From contig NC_089220.1 of NCBI RefSeq assembly GCF_963924675.1, positions 156,735,270-156,799,269 of the forward strand: a stretch of DNA of 64,000 bases. Reading direction: 5' to 3'. A model generated the notes under the pieces. The model had not been told where the DNA came from and ran no database searches. It saw only the letters and a list, made by a program, of their open reading frames with translations. Source of the stretch: Phocoena phocoena. Taxonomy: Eukaryota > Chordata > Mammalia > Artiodactyla > Phocoenidae. Position 1 is the stretch's first letter. Each line of letters begins with the position of its first letter. Made by a program: the position numbers and the translations under genes. Positions 23,831-35,791 of the stretch are shown one piece after another.

Positions 23831-25040
23831 GGCAAAGGTGTCTTAGATATGACTCTCAAACACTGATCCAAAAGTTGATAAATTGGACTTCACTAAAACA
23901 AAACATAACAAAACAAAACAAAATTTTTCTCTTTGAAAGATATCATTAAGATAATGAAAAGACAAGCCACAGACTGGGAGAAAATACTCACAGATCATAT
24001 CTTTGGTAAATGAATTATATCCAGAATATGTAAAGAACTCTCAAAATTCAACAATAAGAAAACAACCGAATTTTTAAAAATAAGCAAAAGATTTGAACAG
24101 GCACATCCCCAAGGAAGATATGTGGATGACTAACAAGCACAGAAAAGATACTCAACATCATTAGTCTTTAGAGAAATTAAAACTAGAATGAGCTACCCCT
24201 GTACATAGATTAGAATAGCTACAGTTAGACAACTGACAATATCAAGTGTGGGTGAGGATGTGGAGGAACTGGTATGCTCATATACCACCAGTGGGAATGC
24301 AAAATAATACAGTCATTTTAGAAAACAGTTTGGTAGTCTCTTTAAAAATTAAATGTATAGCTATCATCCGATGCAACAGTTCTACTCCCAGGTGTTTACT
24401 CAAAAGAAGGGAATTCGCATTTCTGTGCAAAAATGTGTACATTAATGTTCATGGCAGCTTTATCTGTGATACCCCAAGCTGGAAACAACGTGGATGTCTT
24501 TCAACAGGTGAATGTTTAAACCAACTGAGGTACATCCATACCATGGAATACTCCTCAGTAACAAAAAGAAACTAACTGTTGATTAACACAACTTGGATGG
24601 ATCTCAAGGAAATTATGCTGAGTGAAAAAAATCAGTTCCAAGAAGTTACAAGCTATATGGATTCCATGAATATAAAATTCTTGAGTTGACAAAATTATAG
24701 AAATGGAGAACAGATTATTGGTTGCCAGAGCTAGGGATCAGAAGGGGGAACAGGAGAGGTTTGTGATTATAAAAGGACAACACGATGAACCCTTGTAGCG
24801 ATGGAACTCTCTGTATCTTGACTGTGGTGATGGATACACAACCCTGGACACATGTGATAAAATTGCATAAAACTAAATATACATATATAACAAGTGCATA
24901 AAAAATTGGTGAAATCTGAATAAGATCCATGGACTGTATCAGGATCTATATCATGATTGTGATATCATACTATAAGTTTTGCAAGATGTTAATGTTGGGG
25001 GAAAATAGTTAAAGGGTAAAGGATCTCTGTATTAGTTCTT

Positions 25041-25425
25041 TTTTTATTTATTTATTTTTATTTTTGGCTGCGTTGGGTCTTTGTCGCTGCACGCAGGCTT
25101 TCTCTAGTTGCAGCGAGCGGGAGCTACTCTTTGTTGCAGTGCATGGGCTTCTCATTGCAGTGCCTTCTCTTGTTGCGGAGCAGGGGCTCTAGGCACTCAG
25201 GCTTCAGTAGTTGTGGCACACGGGCCCTAGAGTGTGCGGGCTTCAGTAGTAGTGGCGCGTGGGCTCAGTAGTTGTGGCTCGTGAGCTCTAGAGTGCAGAC
25301 TTAGTAGTTGTGGCACACGGGCTCAGCTGCTCCACAGCATGCAGGATCCTCCTGGGCCAGGGATCGAACCCGTGTCCCTTGGATTGGCAGGTGGGTTCTT
25401 AACCACTGCGCCGCCAGGGAAGTCC
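25041..25425 (-). mobile_element. CHR-1-like SINE with perfect 16-bp TSD
   Basis: Long CHR SINE of about 385 bp. Tail region 'tttttatttatttatttttatttttggctgc', head 'ccgccagggaagtc'. The 16-mer ctctgtattagttctt lies at 25025-25040 and 25426-25441 without mismatch. The body carries the repeated 'ggctcagtagttgtggc' unit in several copies. Confidence 0.95.
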
Positions 25426-25490
25426 CTCTGTATTAGTTCTTATAACTAAATATATCTACAATTATTTCAAAATGAAAAGTTTAATTAAAT

Positions 25491-25994
25491 TAAAACATAC
25501 ACATGTATCTCAAGACAACAGCACAAGATGAAATCACCTTATTCAGGTCTTCAATTTCCAAAAGCTGACGTTGGAGGCAGGACAGGAGACGTATAATTTA
25601 TTTTTATGGATCCTTTTTTAGGACACGGGATTAACATTTCCATTTTACTTGGGCACAGGAGGGTTTGTGCACATATGTTACAACTGTTCATCATTATTTT
25701 AACTTTGTCTTTTCTCTGTTTATCAGTCCTGGATTCTTAGTCGCAATAATAAGAACAGACTTAAATTATCAGGCTATTGTGAGCAAAAAAAAAAAAAAAA
25801 AAAAAGAAAGAAAAAGAAAGATATTTAGTGAAAGGATCTGGGGAGCTCAGAGAATCTACTAGAAGGCTACAGAACAAGTTTTGGAAATGAGCAGAAAAAG
25901 AAGCAGCTCTGGAGGTCTAGGAAAGGGAACCACATAAATAGAGTGGTCTCATGGTAGGAACAGGTGGTTGGAGGCCTGGTGGCTGGGAAGAATG
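25491..25994. other. Unique DNA with A-rich tract
   Basis: No gene. An A-run of about 21 followed by (AAAG)n occupies 25785-25822. It could be the tail of an unrecognised retrocopy, but I cannot identify a source upstream. Confidence 0.5.
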
Positions 25995-26009
25995 CACGCC
26001 AACCTTTTT

Positions 26010-26304
26010 AAATAAGAAATGATGAGAGATTACATCTATTTATTTATTTATTTTTGGCTGCATTGGGTCTTCGCCGTGCTGCGCAGGCATCCCATTGCGG
26101 GAGGCCTTTCCCGTTGCGGAGCCCGGGTTCCAGGCACGTGGGCTCAGTAGTTGTAGCACGCGGGCTCTAGAGTGCAGGCTCAGCAGCTGTGGAGCACGGA
26201 CTTAGTTGCTCCACGGCATGTGGGATCCTCCCAGACCAGGGCTCGAACCCGTGTCCCCCCGCACTGGCAGGTGGATTCCCAACCACTGCACCACAAGGAA
26301 AGCC
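26010..26304 (-). mobile_element. CHR SINE (CHR-1-like, shorter form)
   Basis: About 295 bp, with the tail at the left drawn out into 'ctatttatttatttatttttggctgc' and the head at the right ('ccacaaggaaagcc', slightly mutated). Flanks cacgccaacc-ttttt (25995-26009) and cacgccaagcattttt (26305-26320) form an imperfect TSD. Confidence 0.9.
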
Positions 26305-26320
26305 CACGCCAAGCATTTTT

Positions 26321-28519
26321 CAGTCGTAAGATCACTTGCTTATGGGCCAAAGTCCAGCCTACAAGGTCTCTCACTGAAGGACATACATCGCTTCCTCCTG
26401 GCCATACAGAGACAATGAGAGCAAGGATCTGGCCTTCTTGGTCTCCTCAGTGAGGGGCAGACACCTGAACTTAACATTACAGTCAATTTCCCACAGTGTA
26501 GGAGGGGCAGCTCCCCTAGAGGAAATCAGGAAGCCATTGGGGAGGAGCGGTGAATGATGGGTGACCAGATGGTGATAAACATCAGTCTCAACAAGGATGT
26601 TACAAGGGAGAACAAGACTTACACATGTGCAGAAGTCAAGGGGGAGTGGTATTTCAGAAGGCCTGGGAAGGCAGCTTTTCTACCTTCGCAATTCCTTCTT
26701 TGTGTAGTTTCTAAAATCCCATCATTTGGGAATATGTTCATGTTAATCATTAACCCTCATTTGATAGCTCTAAAATGTGCTTTCTCCTGGTAGAGCCAAA
26801 ATGCCAGATCCCTGAAATATTAGTATCAGATTTGTCTGGGGACACTTAGAAGGGCTCTGTGTCAACAAAAGGGGAGAACCTGGAATGGGGAAGTTAAAAA
26901 AGAAGCTTATGTCTGCTCTGATTTTGTCCAGAGCTGTCCTCACCTAAGGAATGATTTAGGGGCAGCGTACCTGTTTTAGGTGTTGTCAGACCCAGGATGT
27001 GAAAAACTACAAAGCAAGGCAGAATCAGGAGTCAAGTTATGTACATGCTGTGACTACTAACAAAATGTTCAGCCAAACCTGCAAAGGGCTCCACCTGCAT
27101 GACCACTTTCTCTAGAAATGGTGTACAGGGACCAGTCAGCTAAAAGGCCCCAGGTAAATGGATTCAGTTCAAACATAACCCAAATAAACCCCAGGGTCTG
27201 TGTGGCCTGTTTCTAGCACAATAGCTCATTCAGAAAAACATAGTCCAGGAACCAAAGATATTTGCTGGCAAAAATAATTCTAGTTCTATTTGCATTTCCC
27301 TCAAAAATATTAAATGAAATGTGTTTGGTTCATAACCCACATTTCCCAAAACCTCTTTCCACGTTGCTCTGTCCTTTCCTTCTTTACTACACACCAAACC
27401 TGAGGACACTGTCTTCCTCTTTCAACTCTCAATCAAAAACTCACTCTCACGCTTTTATATATAAATATAAAAACATCTGAATGCAAGTCGGATATCACCA
27501 CCCCTCTCCTCACGCCCACCCTAATCTCCTACCTCATTGCCTTGATCTGCTGAAGGTACTTGGAGGACAAGAAGAATAAAATGCCTTTTTCACCCATAAT
27601 AAAGTTTGGTCCTGTTACAGAAGGATTGAATCACACGTGAGTGGGCAGGAAGTGGATTCCAGGTGAAGAACTATAGACAAAGTCCAACTGCTAAGCATTG
27701 GTGAGTAAGTTCATGTCTCCAACACAACGAGCATGTAACTCGGCCAAGCAGACAAAAGTCCATCTTTACCTGCCTGGAAACTTCACCTTTGGGTCCTAAG
27801 TGTAGGTCCACCTGCCTCTCTCTGGTTTCTGAATTGTTCCCACTTTGTGCCCCTGGATTCCAGTCCCAGTGAGAGTCTGTGCGTGATGTGCAAGCTTTCT
27901 GTCTTTCCCCAGCACTCACATGGAGGGTCTTTGGGCCCCCTCTGCACATCAAAATGTCCATTAGGCGTCTAGCCTCCCAGTCACTTCTTCCAGCCTTGTA
28001 ACTCCAAGGTGCTTTTGGCATCCCCATCTGCAAGTGCGATCAGGTGTAAAAGAGGATGTGATACCAAAGTGACACTGCTGTCACCTAGGATGGACTTCCT
28101 GCAGCTGACATGAGTACACACAACAGCAATGCACAGCCTGCTCGTCTGAGTCCATTGGCACTTGGGGGAAGAGCAGAGGCTAAGGGCTCTGATAACAGCA
28201 AATACAGTGCCCTGTCACCAAAGACTAGCAGAGCATAGAGAGATTTAATCCTTTCAATATCCCTGGCACATAAATCCTACACAGATTGTGACTTTAAAAG
28301 GTTTAGCTGCCAGACTTAGGTTACAGCCTAAGTTTCTGACACGTACAAAGAAAGCAAGCTTCCCATTCATTGTGCTCCAGAAGGTCTCAACAGAAACGAA
28401 TCAGGGTGATTAACTTAGACTGAATTATTCTCCATGACAGCAGTTCCCAAAATTTGTTCCACAGAATACTGGGATCACTGGAGGTATTCACAGGCACTAA
28501 TATTCAGCATTAATTCCAA
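26321..28519. other. Unique DNA, no gene seen
   Basis: Mixed-composition single-copy sequence. Open frames at 26554-26793 and 27671-28033 have no recognisable domain. Segments near 26860-27200 could be an old LTR, but I cannot place them in a family. Confidence 0.5.
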
Positions 28520-28605
28520 CTTTATATTTACTGAGTTCCTACTATGTGCCAGGCATGAACCTAGCCTAGGAGATCCATTAATGAACAAGAGAGACAAAAA
28601 TCAGG
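28520..28605 (+). mobile_element. L2-like 3' fragment
   Basis: 'tttactgagttcctactatgtgccaggcatgaacc' and 'attaatgaacaagagagacaaaaatc' match the L2 motif order (tattgagcacctactatgtgccaggcac, gaacaaaacagacaaaaatcc). Confidence 0.65.
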
Positions 28606-29600
28606 AAAAGTGGTAAGGAGATCTCAGTTTGGGAAACCTAAATCTAAGAGTAATTCTAGTAAGAGAATTCGGAGGAAAAAGGAACTAAATTATTAGACTT
28701 CTTTGGTGGGTGGTATCTAATGTTGTCTTCCTAGTTAGTTAATCTTTCCAGAGAACTGAAAATTTCTAAGTTCAAGACAGAACTATATGAGCCAGGATTC
28801 CCACTACCTAGAAGGAGAAAAGGATAAATTTAGTATTTCAGTGACAACTAAGGTTAGCATATTAATTATATTTTATTTTAATCCTCACATTAACCCTATC
28901 AGCTCTATTATGTGGGTATTAATCCCATTTTATATACAAAAATTGCATTGGGTTTTCTAACTAGAAAAAAAAAAACACAGAATAGTAATGTTTTCTTTTT
29001 AAAAGCAACCATCTGACCAGCACCAAAACCCAGAATTCATCCACAAGTCATGCACACATATTTTTTAAAAATCTTTTCTTTGGTTCCTCTGGATACAGAG
29101 ATCCTCAGAAGAAAGTATCTGCATAGTGGAACAGAGAGATTAAATGTTTAAAGGCTTGTAATTTAGGAGGAAAAAAATGACTCCCTTTTGACCAAAGATA
29201 AAGAACAAATGCTTTATCCCATCATATTTATCATATCATATTTATCATATTTACTGTTCTGCTCATTCAAAGCATTTGATCAGACAATAAATAATGAAAA
29301 TAGTCATTCCATTACATACTAATTTTTACTTTATTATTCTGACTTTATTAGCATTCTTTAACTCTGAATTAATAGATAAAATTCCCCTTCTCCTTATTAA
29401 GGCTAACCCCTCTACTTATGCATTGAGTATGAGTTTACATCTATTCTCACTTTCTCAAAAAATTTGCCTCTGAAATGTCATTCTCTGAAGCATCACCAAA
29501 TTCCCCTTCTTAATTGGATCATTCCTGTTGGCATATAACATTGCTATACTATCTTCCATCTTCAAACAAATGAACAAATAAATAACAGTCGTCTGGACTT
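28606..29600. other. AT-rich DNA with a MIR-like trace
   Basis: A MIR-like stretch lies near 28860-28960 ('ttttaatcctcacattaacccta', 'attatgtgggtattaatcccatttta'). The rest shows nothing I can name. A short tandem 'atcatatttatcat' repeat lies at about 29222-29250. Confidence 0.5.
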
Positions 29601-29619
29601 CGGTTTTCACACATGATTG

Positions 29620-30835
29620 GGAAATTAGTATTGGACTTGCCCTCCCATCATAAACAATTAGAATATTGGGGAAAAATCTATAAATAAAATTTGTTTGGAT
29701 ATTGGACAACAGGCATCACAGGATTCTAATCCCCTAGAGAAGGAAAACAAGTGAGGTAAGTCCCATGATTACCCCAGATTTCTACCTGGTGGCACTTTCT
29801 GAACTACAACACAGGAAGGGATACCCAAGCAGAGAAGAGCAGTATCAATGAATGGAACACAAAAAGATTTGAGTTTGAAGAGGCTTAGGAAGCTGGAGTT
29901 GAGCTCCAGAAATCCATGAAGTTGCCTTGAGTCTTTGGCTGAATTCTAAGCTTCTCATGTGCTGGGTGAATCTCCACAAGGCTGGAATAAGAACAACCAG
30001 GGATTCCACAAACTAAAAAACTTACAGAGCTCTCAGAGGATGGGAGATGTTTGAACTCTAACCGGATAGAACGGAGAGACTTTGTCAAACACCCAACATT
30101 TGAAAGAGATCCCAAAAGGGTTATTTCTTAGTAGCAGGTCTAAACTGGCCCTGAAGTAAAAAGCTACTATACATTCACCCTATTAAAGCTAAAAAGCAAA
30201 TCTCAGAAGGATTAAGCTGCCTCACAAGTAACTTAGCTGCCTGCCAAAACACACTTAATAGAAGACAACAGTGTAATATTAAAAATGTCCAACATCCCAT
30301 CAAAAATTACTAGGTGTACTAAGAGGCAGAAAAATGTAGCCAAAAGAAAAATCAGTCAATAAAAAAAGACTCAGAAATAACAGTGATGATGAAATTATTA
30401 GGGAAGGACTTTAAAACAGCTTTTGTAAATATTCTCGAGGATTTAAAGGGAAACATGAATGTAATGAGCAGAGAAATAGAATATATAAAATACAACGATA
30501 GGGAATTTCTAGAATTGAAAAATACTCTTTCTAAATTTTTTTAAAAATCACTAAATGGGCTTATCAACAGATTAGAAACAATAAAAGAAATATTAGTGAA
30601 CTTAAAGACATAGCAACAGAAATTATCCAATCAGAAAGACACTCAGAATAAATGCTGAAAAAAAAATGAACAGAGCCCCATTGAGCCACAGACAGATTTC
30701 AAGTGGCCTTAAATGTAATTTGGAGTTCCAGAAGGGAATGAGGGCAGAATAAGTAATTGGTGAAATAATGACTGAAATTGTTCAAAACATGATGAAAACT
30801 GCAAACCCACGGATTCAAGAAAATCACAAACACTA
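29620..30835 (+). mobile_element. Old L1M/HAL1-type fragment (5' UTR and ORF1 region)
   Basis: Plus-strand L1-like text. The segment 30440-30830 resembles ORF1: 'gaattgaaaaatactc', 'tcaacagattagaaacaa', 'gaaagacactcagaata', 'gaaataatgactgaaattgtt', 'aacccacggattcaagaaa'. The upstream part resembles an L1M 5' UTR. No open frame survives. L1M and HAL1 cannot be separated by eye. Confidence 0.6.
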
Positions 30836-30837
30836 AG

Positions 30838-31115
30838 CAGGGTTGGGAGGGATGTGTGAGGTCTCTCATTATCCAGTAGGGTAGCCCTGGCTTGTTTAAA
30901 TGATAGAAGGATTTACAAGAGAAGGAAAACCCCAATGTGCAACTACTTCTCAAGATTCTACTTATGTCCCATTTTCTAATGGCCCATTGGCACATCCAGT
31001 CACATGACCTGGGCCAGATTCAAAGGCTAGAGAAATATACCCTATTTTTCAATAGAGTCATTTCAAACAGACAGGCACAGTGAGATGGAAAGAATGTGTG
31101 GCCATTTACAATCTA
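30838..31115 (-). mobile_element. MLT1-like LTR fragment (ERVL-MaLR)
   Basis: Contains 'gtgaggtctctcattatccagtagg', 'agccctggcttgttta' and 'tgtggccatttacaatctac', which follow the antisense order of older MLT1-type LTRs. It is truncated at both ends. Family assignment is by remembered consensus order. Confidence 0.5.
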
Positions 31116-31119
31116 CCCA

Positions 31120-31350
31120 TCACTCCATCAGAGAAGCCTTCCTGACCATCCTGTTTAAATATGTTTCCTTCCATATCCTATCACACTCTATATTCTTGTT
31201 TTATTTTTCTGCCTAGCACTTATAAGTAATCAAAATTATATTAAATATTAATTTATCCATTCCATTATAATGGAGTACTCTGACATTTTTCTTTTCCAGT
31301 GCATAGTACTTGGTCAATAAATAGTTGTTGAATTAATGGGAAAATGCAGG
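31120..31350 (+). mobile_element. L2 LINE 3' end
   Basis: 'gagaagccttcctgaccatcc', 'cctatcacactctatattc', 'gcctagcacttat' and the terminal 'agtgcatagtacttggtcaataaatagttgttgaattaatgg' match the canonical L2 3' end closely. The order is complete, so confidence is good. Confidence 0.8.
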
Positions 31351-31787
31351 AATATATGTGTTTTCTGAAAAGTACATAGGATATACCATCTCTGCTTTTC
31401 AGTAAGTCGTTTAAATAACATTATCTTTTTAATTCAATTAAAAGATTCAGAAACCCAGAGAGTTTATAAACTAAGAAGGAATGTACTTTTGTCTCACAAC
31501 TCTTGATAAAGCACTATGTGTATAAGTATAATTTAATATTAGGTTTGGAAAACAGCTTTCTTTATCTTTTGCGCAATTTTTATATACCTGAAAGGTGCTC
31601 AATAACTAACAGATAATAAGTAAATATTTATTTTTCTTTAAAGGACTTTCACAGAGCAAATTCAAAATCATGAGCAGATACTGTAAGAACTGAACTTTCC
31701 AAGGAGTTGTGAAAATTATGTGGCTTTTTTCTTTTTTTCCTTTTTTATTAGGGAGGGACACAGCTATTCATTTATTCACTTGGTTTT

Positions 31788-32105
31788 GTTTTGTTTTTTT
31801 AAGATGTTGGGGGTAGGAGTTTATTAATTAATTTATTTATTTTTGCTGTGTTGGGTCTTAGTTTCTGTGCGAGGGCTTTCTCTAGTTGGGGCGAGCGGGG
31901 GCCACTCTTAATCGCGGTGCGCGAGCCTCTCACTATCGTGGCCTCTCTTGTTGCGGAGCACAGGCTCCAGACGCACAGGCTCAGTAGTCGTGGCTCACGG
32001 GCCTAGTTGCTCCGCAGCATGTGGGATCCTCCCAGACCAGGGCTCGAACCCGTGTTCCCTGCATTAGCAGGCAGATTCTCAACCACTGCGCCACCAGGGA
32101 AGCCC
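31788..32105 (-). mobile_element. CHR SINE, intermediate between CHR-1 and CHR-2
   Basis: About 318 bp. Its left part has the CHR-1 body (tttttgctgtgttgggtctta, ggctttctctagttggggcgagc). Its right part has the CHR-2-type text (gagcctctcactatcgtggcctc, gctccagacgcacaggctc). Perfect 15-bp TSD tattcacttggtttt at 31773-31787 and 32106-32120. Confidence 0.93.
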
Positions 32106-32120
32106 TATTCACTTGGTTTT

Positions 32121-32797
32121 GACTGCAAATGTGACTTTAAAGACCTGAAAGCAAGTCATTAAACAATAAAAAACAAATTGCACATTCCCTTAAAACGTAA
32201 TCCTCAGACCAAGGCTTGGTTGAAGGCTCAGGTTGGTCAGGGTGGTTGATTTTTATTACCCTAATTAGAATCTAATTTTCGGATTTATTGAAAGTGATTC
32301 AGTATTCTTATTCTGTTGGTCAAGAGGCTAAATGGAGGGAGTGTTAAGAATCCTTCAGAACAGAAGGATCTGACCGTTTCTTACATTATCTACTTTGCTA
32401 AGCAAACACGGGAATGATGAGTAGCCTCCATGGTATGACCTGTTATCTGGTCTGACAAGAGAAGAGGAGAGAGATTTAGAGAGAAGATAACCCAATTCTT
32501 CAATTTATAGTATTTCACACAGAACATTTTTTCTGGTTAATCCACCATTCTGTCAAATAATCACACACATACACCTTTTTGTACTAGCCAGAATCTTTGA
32601 TTCAGAGAGCCCTAAATACCTGCCTGGCCTACCTAGGCCTATTAGTTAGACCATATATTACACTCTGATACTTCTGATTCTTATAAGAATTTTTGAGATT
32701 TTCAGCATAACATAAGGGTTTAAGGTTTCGATTTACCTAGAAGTATAAATGTTATTATCTATTGTCAGTAAAATAATGTTTGTTTCCTCAGATAAAT
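32121..32797. other. Unique DNA, no gene seen
   Basis: Single-copy AT-rich sequence. Nothing recognised. Confidence 0.55.
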
Positions 32798-32805
32798 TCC
32801 TAACT

Positions 32806-33318
32806 CAGTAGTTCTCAAACATTTTGGTTCCCATCCTTTTATACCTTTTTTTAAAAATTTGATGATCTCAGAGAGTATTTTTTTATATGTGTTGTGTCTA
32901 TCAATATTTACATTAGAGATTAAAACAGAAAATTTTAAATTATTAATTCATTCAATATAATAATAAATCCATTACATATTAATACTTTTAAAGGAAAATG
33001 TATTATTCTTTGTTAATTTTGTAAAATAATTCTACTTTCAAAAAAGTTATAAAATGGCATTATTTTACGTTTTTGCAAATCTCTTTAATATCTTATATAA
33101 TAAGACAACTGAGTTCTCGTGTATAGCCCTGCATTCAGTCTGTTGCAATATCACACACCATGCAGCCTCCAGAAAATGCCACAGTGTACTCATGGGAGAA
33201 TTAGATGAAAAATAGTAAATGAAGTCTCAACATCATTATGAAAACAGTTTGATTTCACAGACCTGATAAGGTCTCTGGGACCCACAGCCATCCCCAGGCC
33301 ATACTTTGAGAATGTGTG
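32806..33318. mobile_element. Nonautonomous hAT-Charlie DNA transposon with 8-bp TSD
   Basis: A 513-bp element with related ends: cagtagttctcaaac at the left and, in reverse complement, cacacattctcaaag at the right. The interior has 'tattaattcattcaatataataataaatcca', 'tttttgcaaatctctttaat' and 'tgcattcagtctgttgcaatatcaca', known from a mammalian Charlie-group element (Cheshire or MER type; I am unsure of the name). Flanking 8-mers tcctaact (32798-32805) and tcctgacc (33319-33326) are the expected hAT duplication with two changes. No transposase is encoded. Confidence 0.8.
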
Positions 33319-33326
33319 TCCTGACC

Positions 33327-34159
33327 AGTTCAAAGAACTTCTGTCTCTGACCAGATTCTCCTGATGGCAATTGTATGACTCATAAAAAAGAAATGAAAAG
33401 TTATCAAAAGTATAAGAGAAAGAAGTAAATTTTATTCCTGTGGTATCTTTGGCAACCATTCCTTTGGCAAAACTTGATTTTAATTCAGTTGATAAATTTT
33501 ATATGATGAGACTTTTACATTTTGTAAAAGAAAAATATATTTGCATGCTCTTGTAAAAATAAATGATCCCTAGAATGTTTCTCAGCTTCGAAAGGCGCTG
33601 TAGGTAAATCCATCAAAAGAGTTAGCCTCTATAGCCGCTTTAACCAACAACCAACAACTCTGCTCTCCCAATCTCTCTTCTTACCTATAATCCTGATATC
33701 TTGCAAGAATTGGAACAGTTTGCTTTCAAAATTATTTTCTAAAATATTTTAAAGTGAAAAGTGTTCACTGGAAGACATGATCCAGGCAGATAAAAATTAC
33801 ATCCTTGAGTTTGTGAAACTAAGACGGAAGATAATTAACATACTCAAAGGTAGACAAAGGCCCTTGACTCCGTAACCATTGAATAATTAGAAATAATATT
33901 TAAAACACAAGAGGCCTAATAAAAGGAATTAGCAGCTTGAACCTATTTTCTTTTTTATCCTCATTGTGGCGAGCTCTCCAAAATGATTACAGTCAGAGTT
34001 CTTGAGACCTGTTAATAAAAATAAAACTAGCCCTTTGTATTAACATATGACTTCTATCTGTGAAAGTATACTTCTTTGGAAATATTAATATATAGCTTGC
34101 AAGGCTGTAAGACCAGATGGCAGTGAATAGGGGACATTTAAGCATGTAATGGCTCTAAT
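33327..34159. other. Unique AT-rich DNA, no gene seen
   Basis: No repeat or coding signal that I can support. Confidence 0.55.
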
Positions 34160-34712
34160 ATCTGTGTGTTCTGGTTTCTAGCTGTGAACAAATTATCACC
34201 AAGCTTAGCAGCTTAAAACAGTCATTTTATTTTTCTCACAGTTTTGTAGGTCAGGAATTCAAGAAGGACTTGTCATTGCAGTTTTCACTTAGGGTCTCTT
34301 GTGTTGGCTGGGCTGTAACATGATCTGAAGGCTCGACTGGGTTGTATTTCCAATTTGGTTCCCTCATTTGCCTGGGACTTGTTGCAGGTGGTTAACTGGA
34401 ACTCAGCTGGGCTGTCAATCAGAATGCCTGTACATGGACTTTCTACCATGACAGTTTCAAACTTCTCATGTGGCACCTGGCTGGTTTACCCCAGAACAAG
34501 CATCTTAAGAGAATTAGGCTGAAGCTTCTCACTCAGCCTTTACTGACACAGCCCAAGAAGTCACTCAGCATCACTTCCATTGTAGTCTGATGGTTACAAG
34601 AGAGTCATTATGGTCAACCCAGATTCAAGAGAAGGGCATATGGACCCTACCTTTCAATGGGCGATGTGTTCAACAGTTTACAGACATGCTTTAAAAATCA
34701 ACACACCATGTA
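34160..34712 (-). mobile_element. MLT1-like LTR (ERVL-MaLR), degraded
   Basis: Starts 'ggtttctagctgtgaacaaattatcaccaag', 'agcttaaaacagtcattttat', 'ctcacagttttgtaggtcagg'. It then has 'gttggctgggctgtaac', 'aactcagctgggctg' and 'cagattcaagagaagggcata'. This order is the reverse complement of older MLT1 LTRs. The sequence after about 34480 is more diverged. Confidence 0.6.
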
Positions 34713-35231
34713 AGGTTGAGAGTGCCTGCTTTAATATTTTCCAATGAAGAAAAATATTTCCCATGGAGACTATGTAATATTGGTAAAATTCATTATATCT
34801 TTACTGTAATTTAAAATATTCATGATCACATGAAAACAACTTATGTTCAGAATTCTTATTTTAACTCTGTTAAAATTGCTGTGGTCTGTGTAAAGGAAGC
34901 AACCTTTTTCAGAAAACAAATTCTAAGTAATTCTTTTATTCCAAAGTTAATTCATTAAAAGCTGCAGATTGCTAAGCTGTTGATAGAGTTACTGTTAAAT
35001 TAAATATTGTTGTACTAAAAATTGTTCAGATAAGCTCTGAGTCTGGAAACTATTGAGAGAGGGATGGTTTCACTCTTTTGATTGGTGAAAATGTGAACAT
35101 AAAGGAAAGATTTGTATATTCTCAACAAAGCATTGACAAATAGAACTGCACTTTCTATATGAAAGTAAAAAGGGCCAGAGAAGAAAACTAAAAAGAAATC
35201 TGTACAGAATCACAAGCATTTCAATAGTGGG
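34713..35231. other. Unique AT-rich DNA
   Basis: No gene or named repeat seen. Ends where the 560-bp duplication begins. Confidence 0.55.
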
Positions 35232-35365
35232 CAAAGCCCAGCTCTGATGTTATTAGCTATGTGACCTTGGGCAAGTACTAACTTTACTAAAGGCAAGTAC
35301 TTGACTGAAATCTCTCTCAACCTCAGTTTTCTCATCTGTCAAATGGAGCTTGTGAGTGAGAATTA
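35232..35365 (+). mobile_element. MIR SINE (copy 1)
   Basis: 'tattagctatgtgaccttgggcaagta' and 'cctcagttttctcatctgtcaaatgg' are the MIR core and 3' blocks. Between them about 20 bp (ggcaagtac.tact/tgac) are locally repeated. Confidence 0.8.
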
Positions 35366-35475
35366 GATATTTGCGTAAACATGTATTATCGTAGTTAGCA
35401 CACAATAAAAATTCACTGAGTGAACGGGTAAAACAATGTATTTATTAATCTAAAAATACGTGCATGTACATGCGT

Positions 35476-35505
<30 letters not shown>
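35476..35505. repeat. (CA)n microsatellite, copy 1
   Basis: About 15 CA units. The paralogous tract at 38356-38390 is longer. Confidence 0.95.
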
Positions 35506-35507
<2 letters not shown>

Positions 35508-35514
35508 CCCCAGT

Positions 35515-35735
35515 ATTCTGGCTCTGCCACCAACCATTTTTTGACCCTGGGCAAGTCACCTTAAATCTGGGCAATTTCTTTACCTTGTCACCTATTAGAT
35601 CTCAGAGGAGAACTAAGTCGTTTCTCAGTGTAGCGCATCAGCACTACATAATGCATACTGCTGCCACAGTACTTACTACAGTCATTTTTGTACTTCTTGT
35701 CTCCTCTAGACTGAGTTCTTTGGGAGCACAGACTA
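35515..35735 (+). mobile_element. MIR/L2-like stretch (copy 1)
   Basis: 'ggctctgccaccaaccattttttgaccctgggcaagtcacc' is MIR-like. 'cttgtctcctctagactgagttctttgggagcacagact' is L2-like (tctcccccactagactgtgagctcc). Both are short remnants. Confidence 0.6.
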
Positions 35736-35791
35736 TATATTAGTTAGCTCAAGCTGCCATAACAAAATACCGTAGACTGAGGGGCTTAACA

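Larger units (their letters stand above)
23430..25490 (+). mobile_element. LINE-1, L1M-type, 5'-truncated, with two nested SINEs
   Basis: An old L1 on the plus strand, opposite to the others. It starts within ORF2 ('aaaattaactcaaaatatcacagg', 'ttgataaattggacttcact'). It passes through 'gactgggagaaaatactcac' and 'ggaatactcctcagtaacaaaa', and ends in a 3' UTR with 'ggttgccagagctagg' and 'tgactgtggtgatgg'-type blocks, closing at 'tttcaaaatgaaaagttt'. No frame of useful length survives. Two SINEs, at 23617-23830 and 25041-25425, interrupt it. Confidence 0.8.
35232..35791. repeat. 560-bp direct duplication, copy 1
   Basis: Matches 38112-38672 almost base for base, with about ten substitutions, a 3-bp indel and a shorter (CA)n tract. 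It includes a MIR, a (CA)n microsatellite, a second MIR/L2 stretch and the first 55 or so bases of an antisense MLT1 LTR. It breaks off inside the LTR. Copy 2 continues through the whole LTR, so copy 1 is probably the derived one. Homology starts abruptly at 'caaagcccagctctgatg' in both. Confidence 0.95.

Noticed and set aside
35476..35505. CRISPR-like or other prokaryotic repeat array
   Set aside because: It is a simple (CA)n microsatellite. Nothing in the window is prokaryotic.
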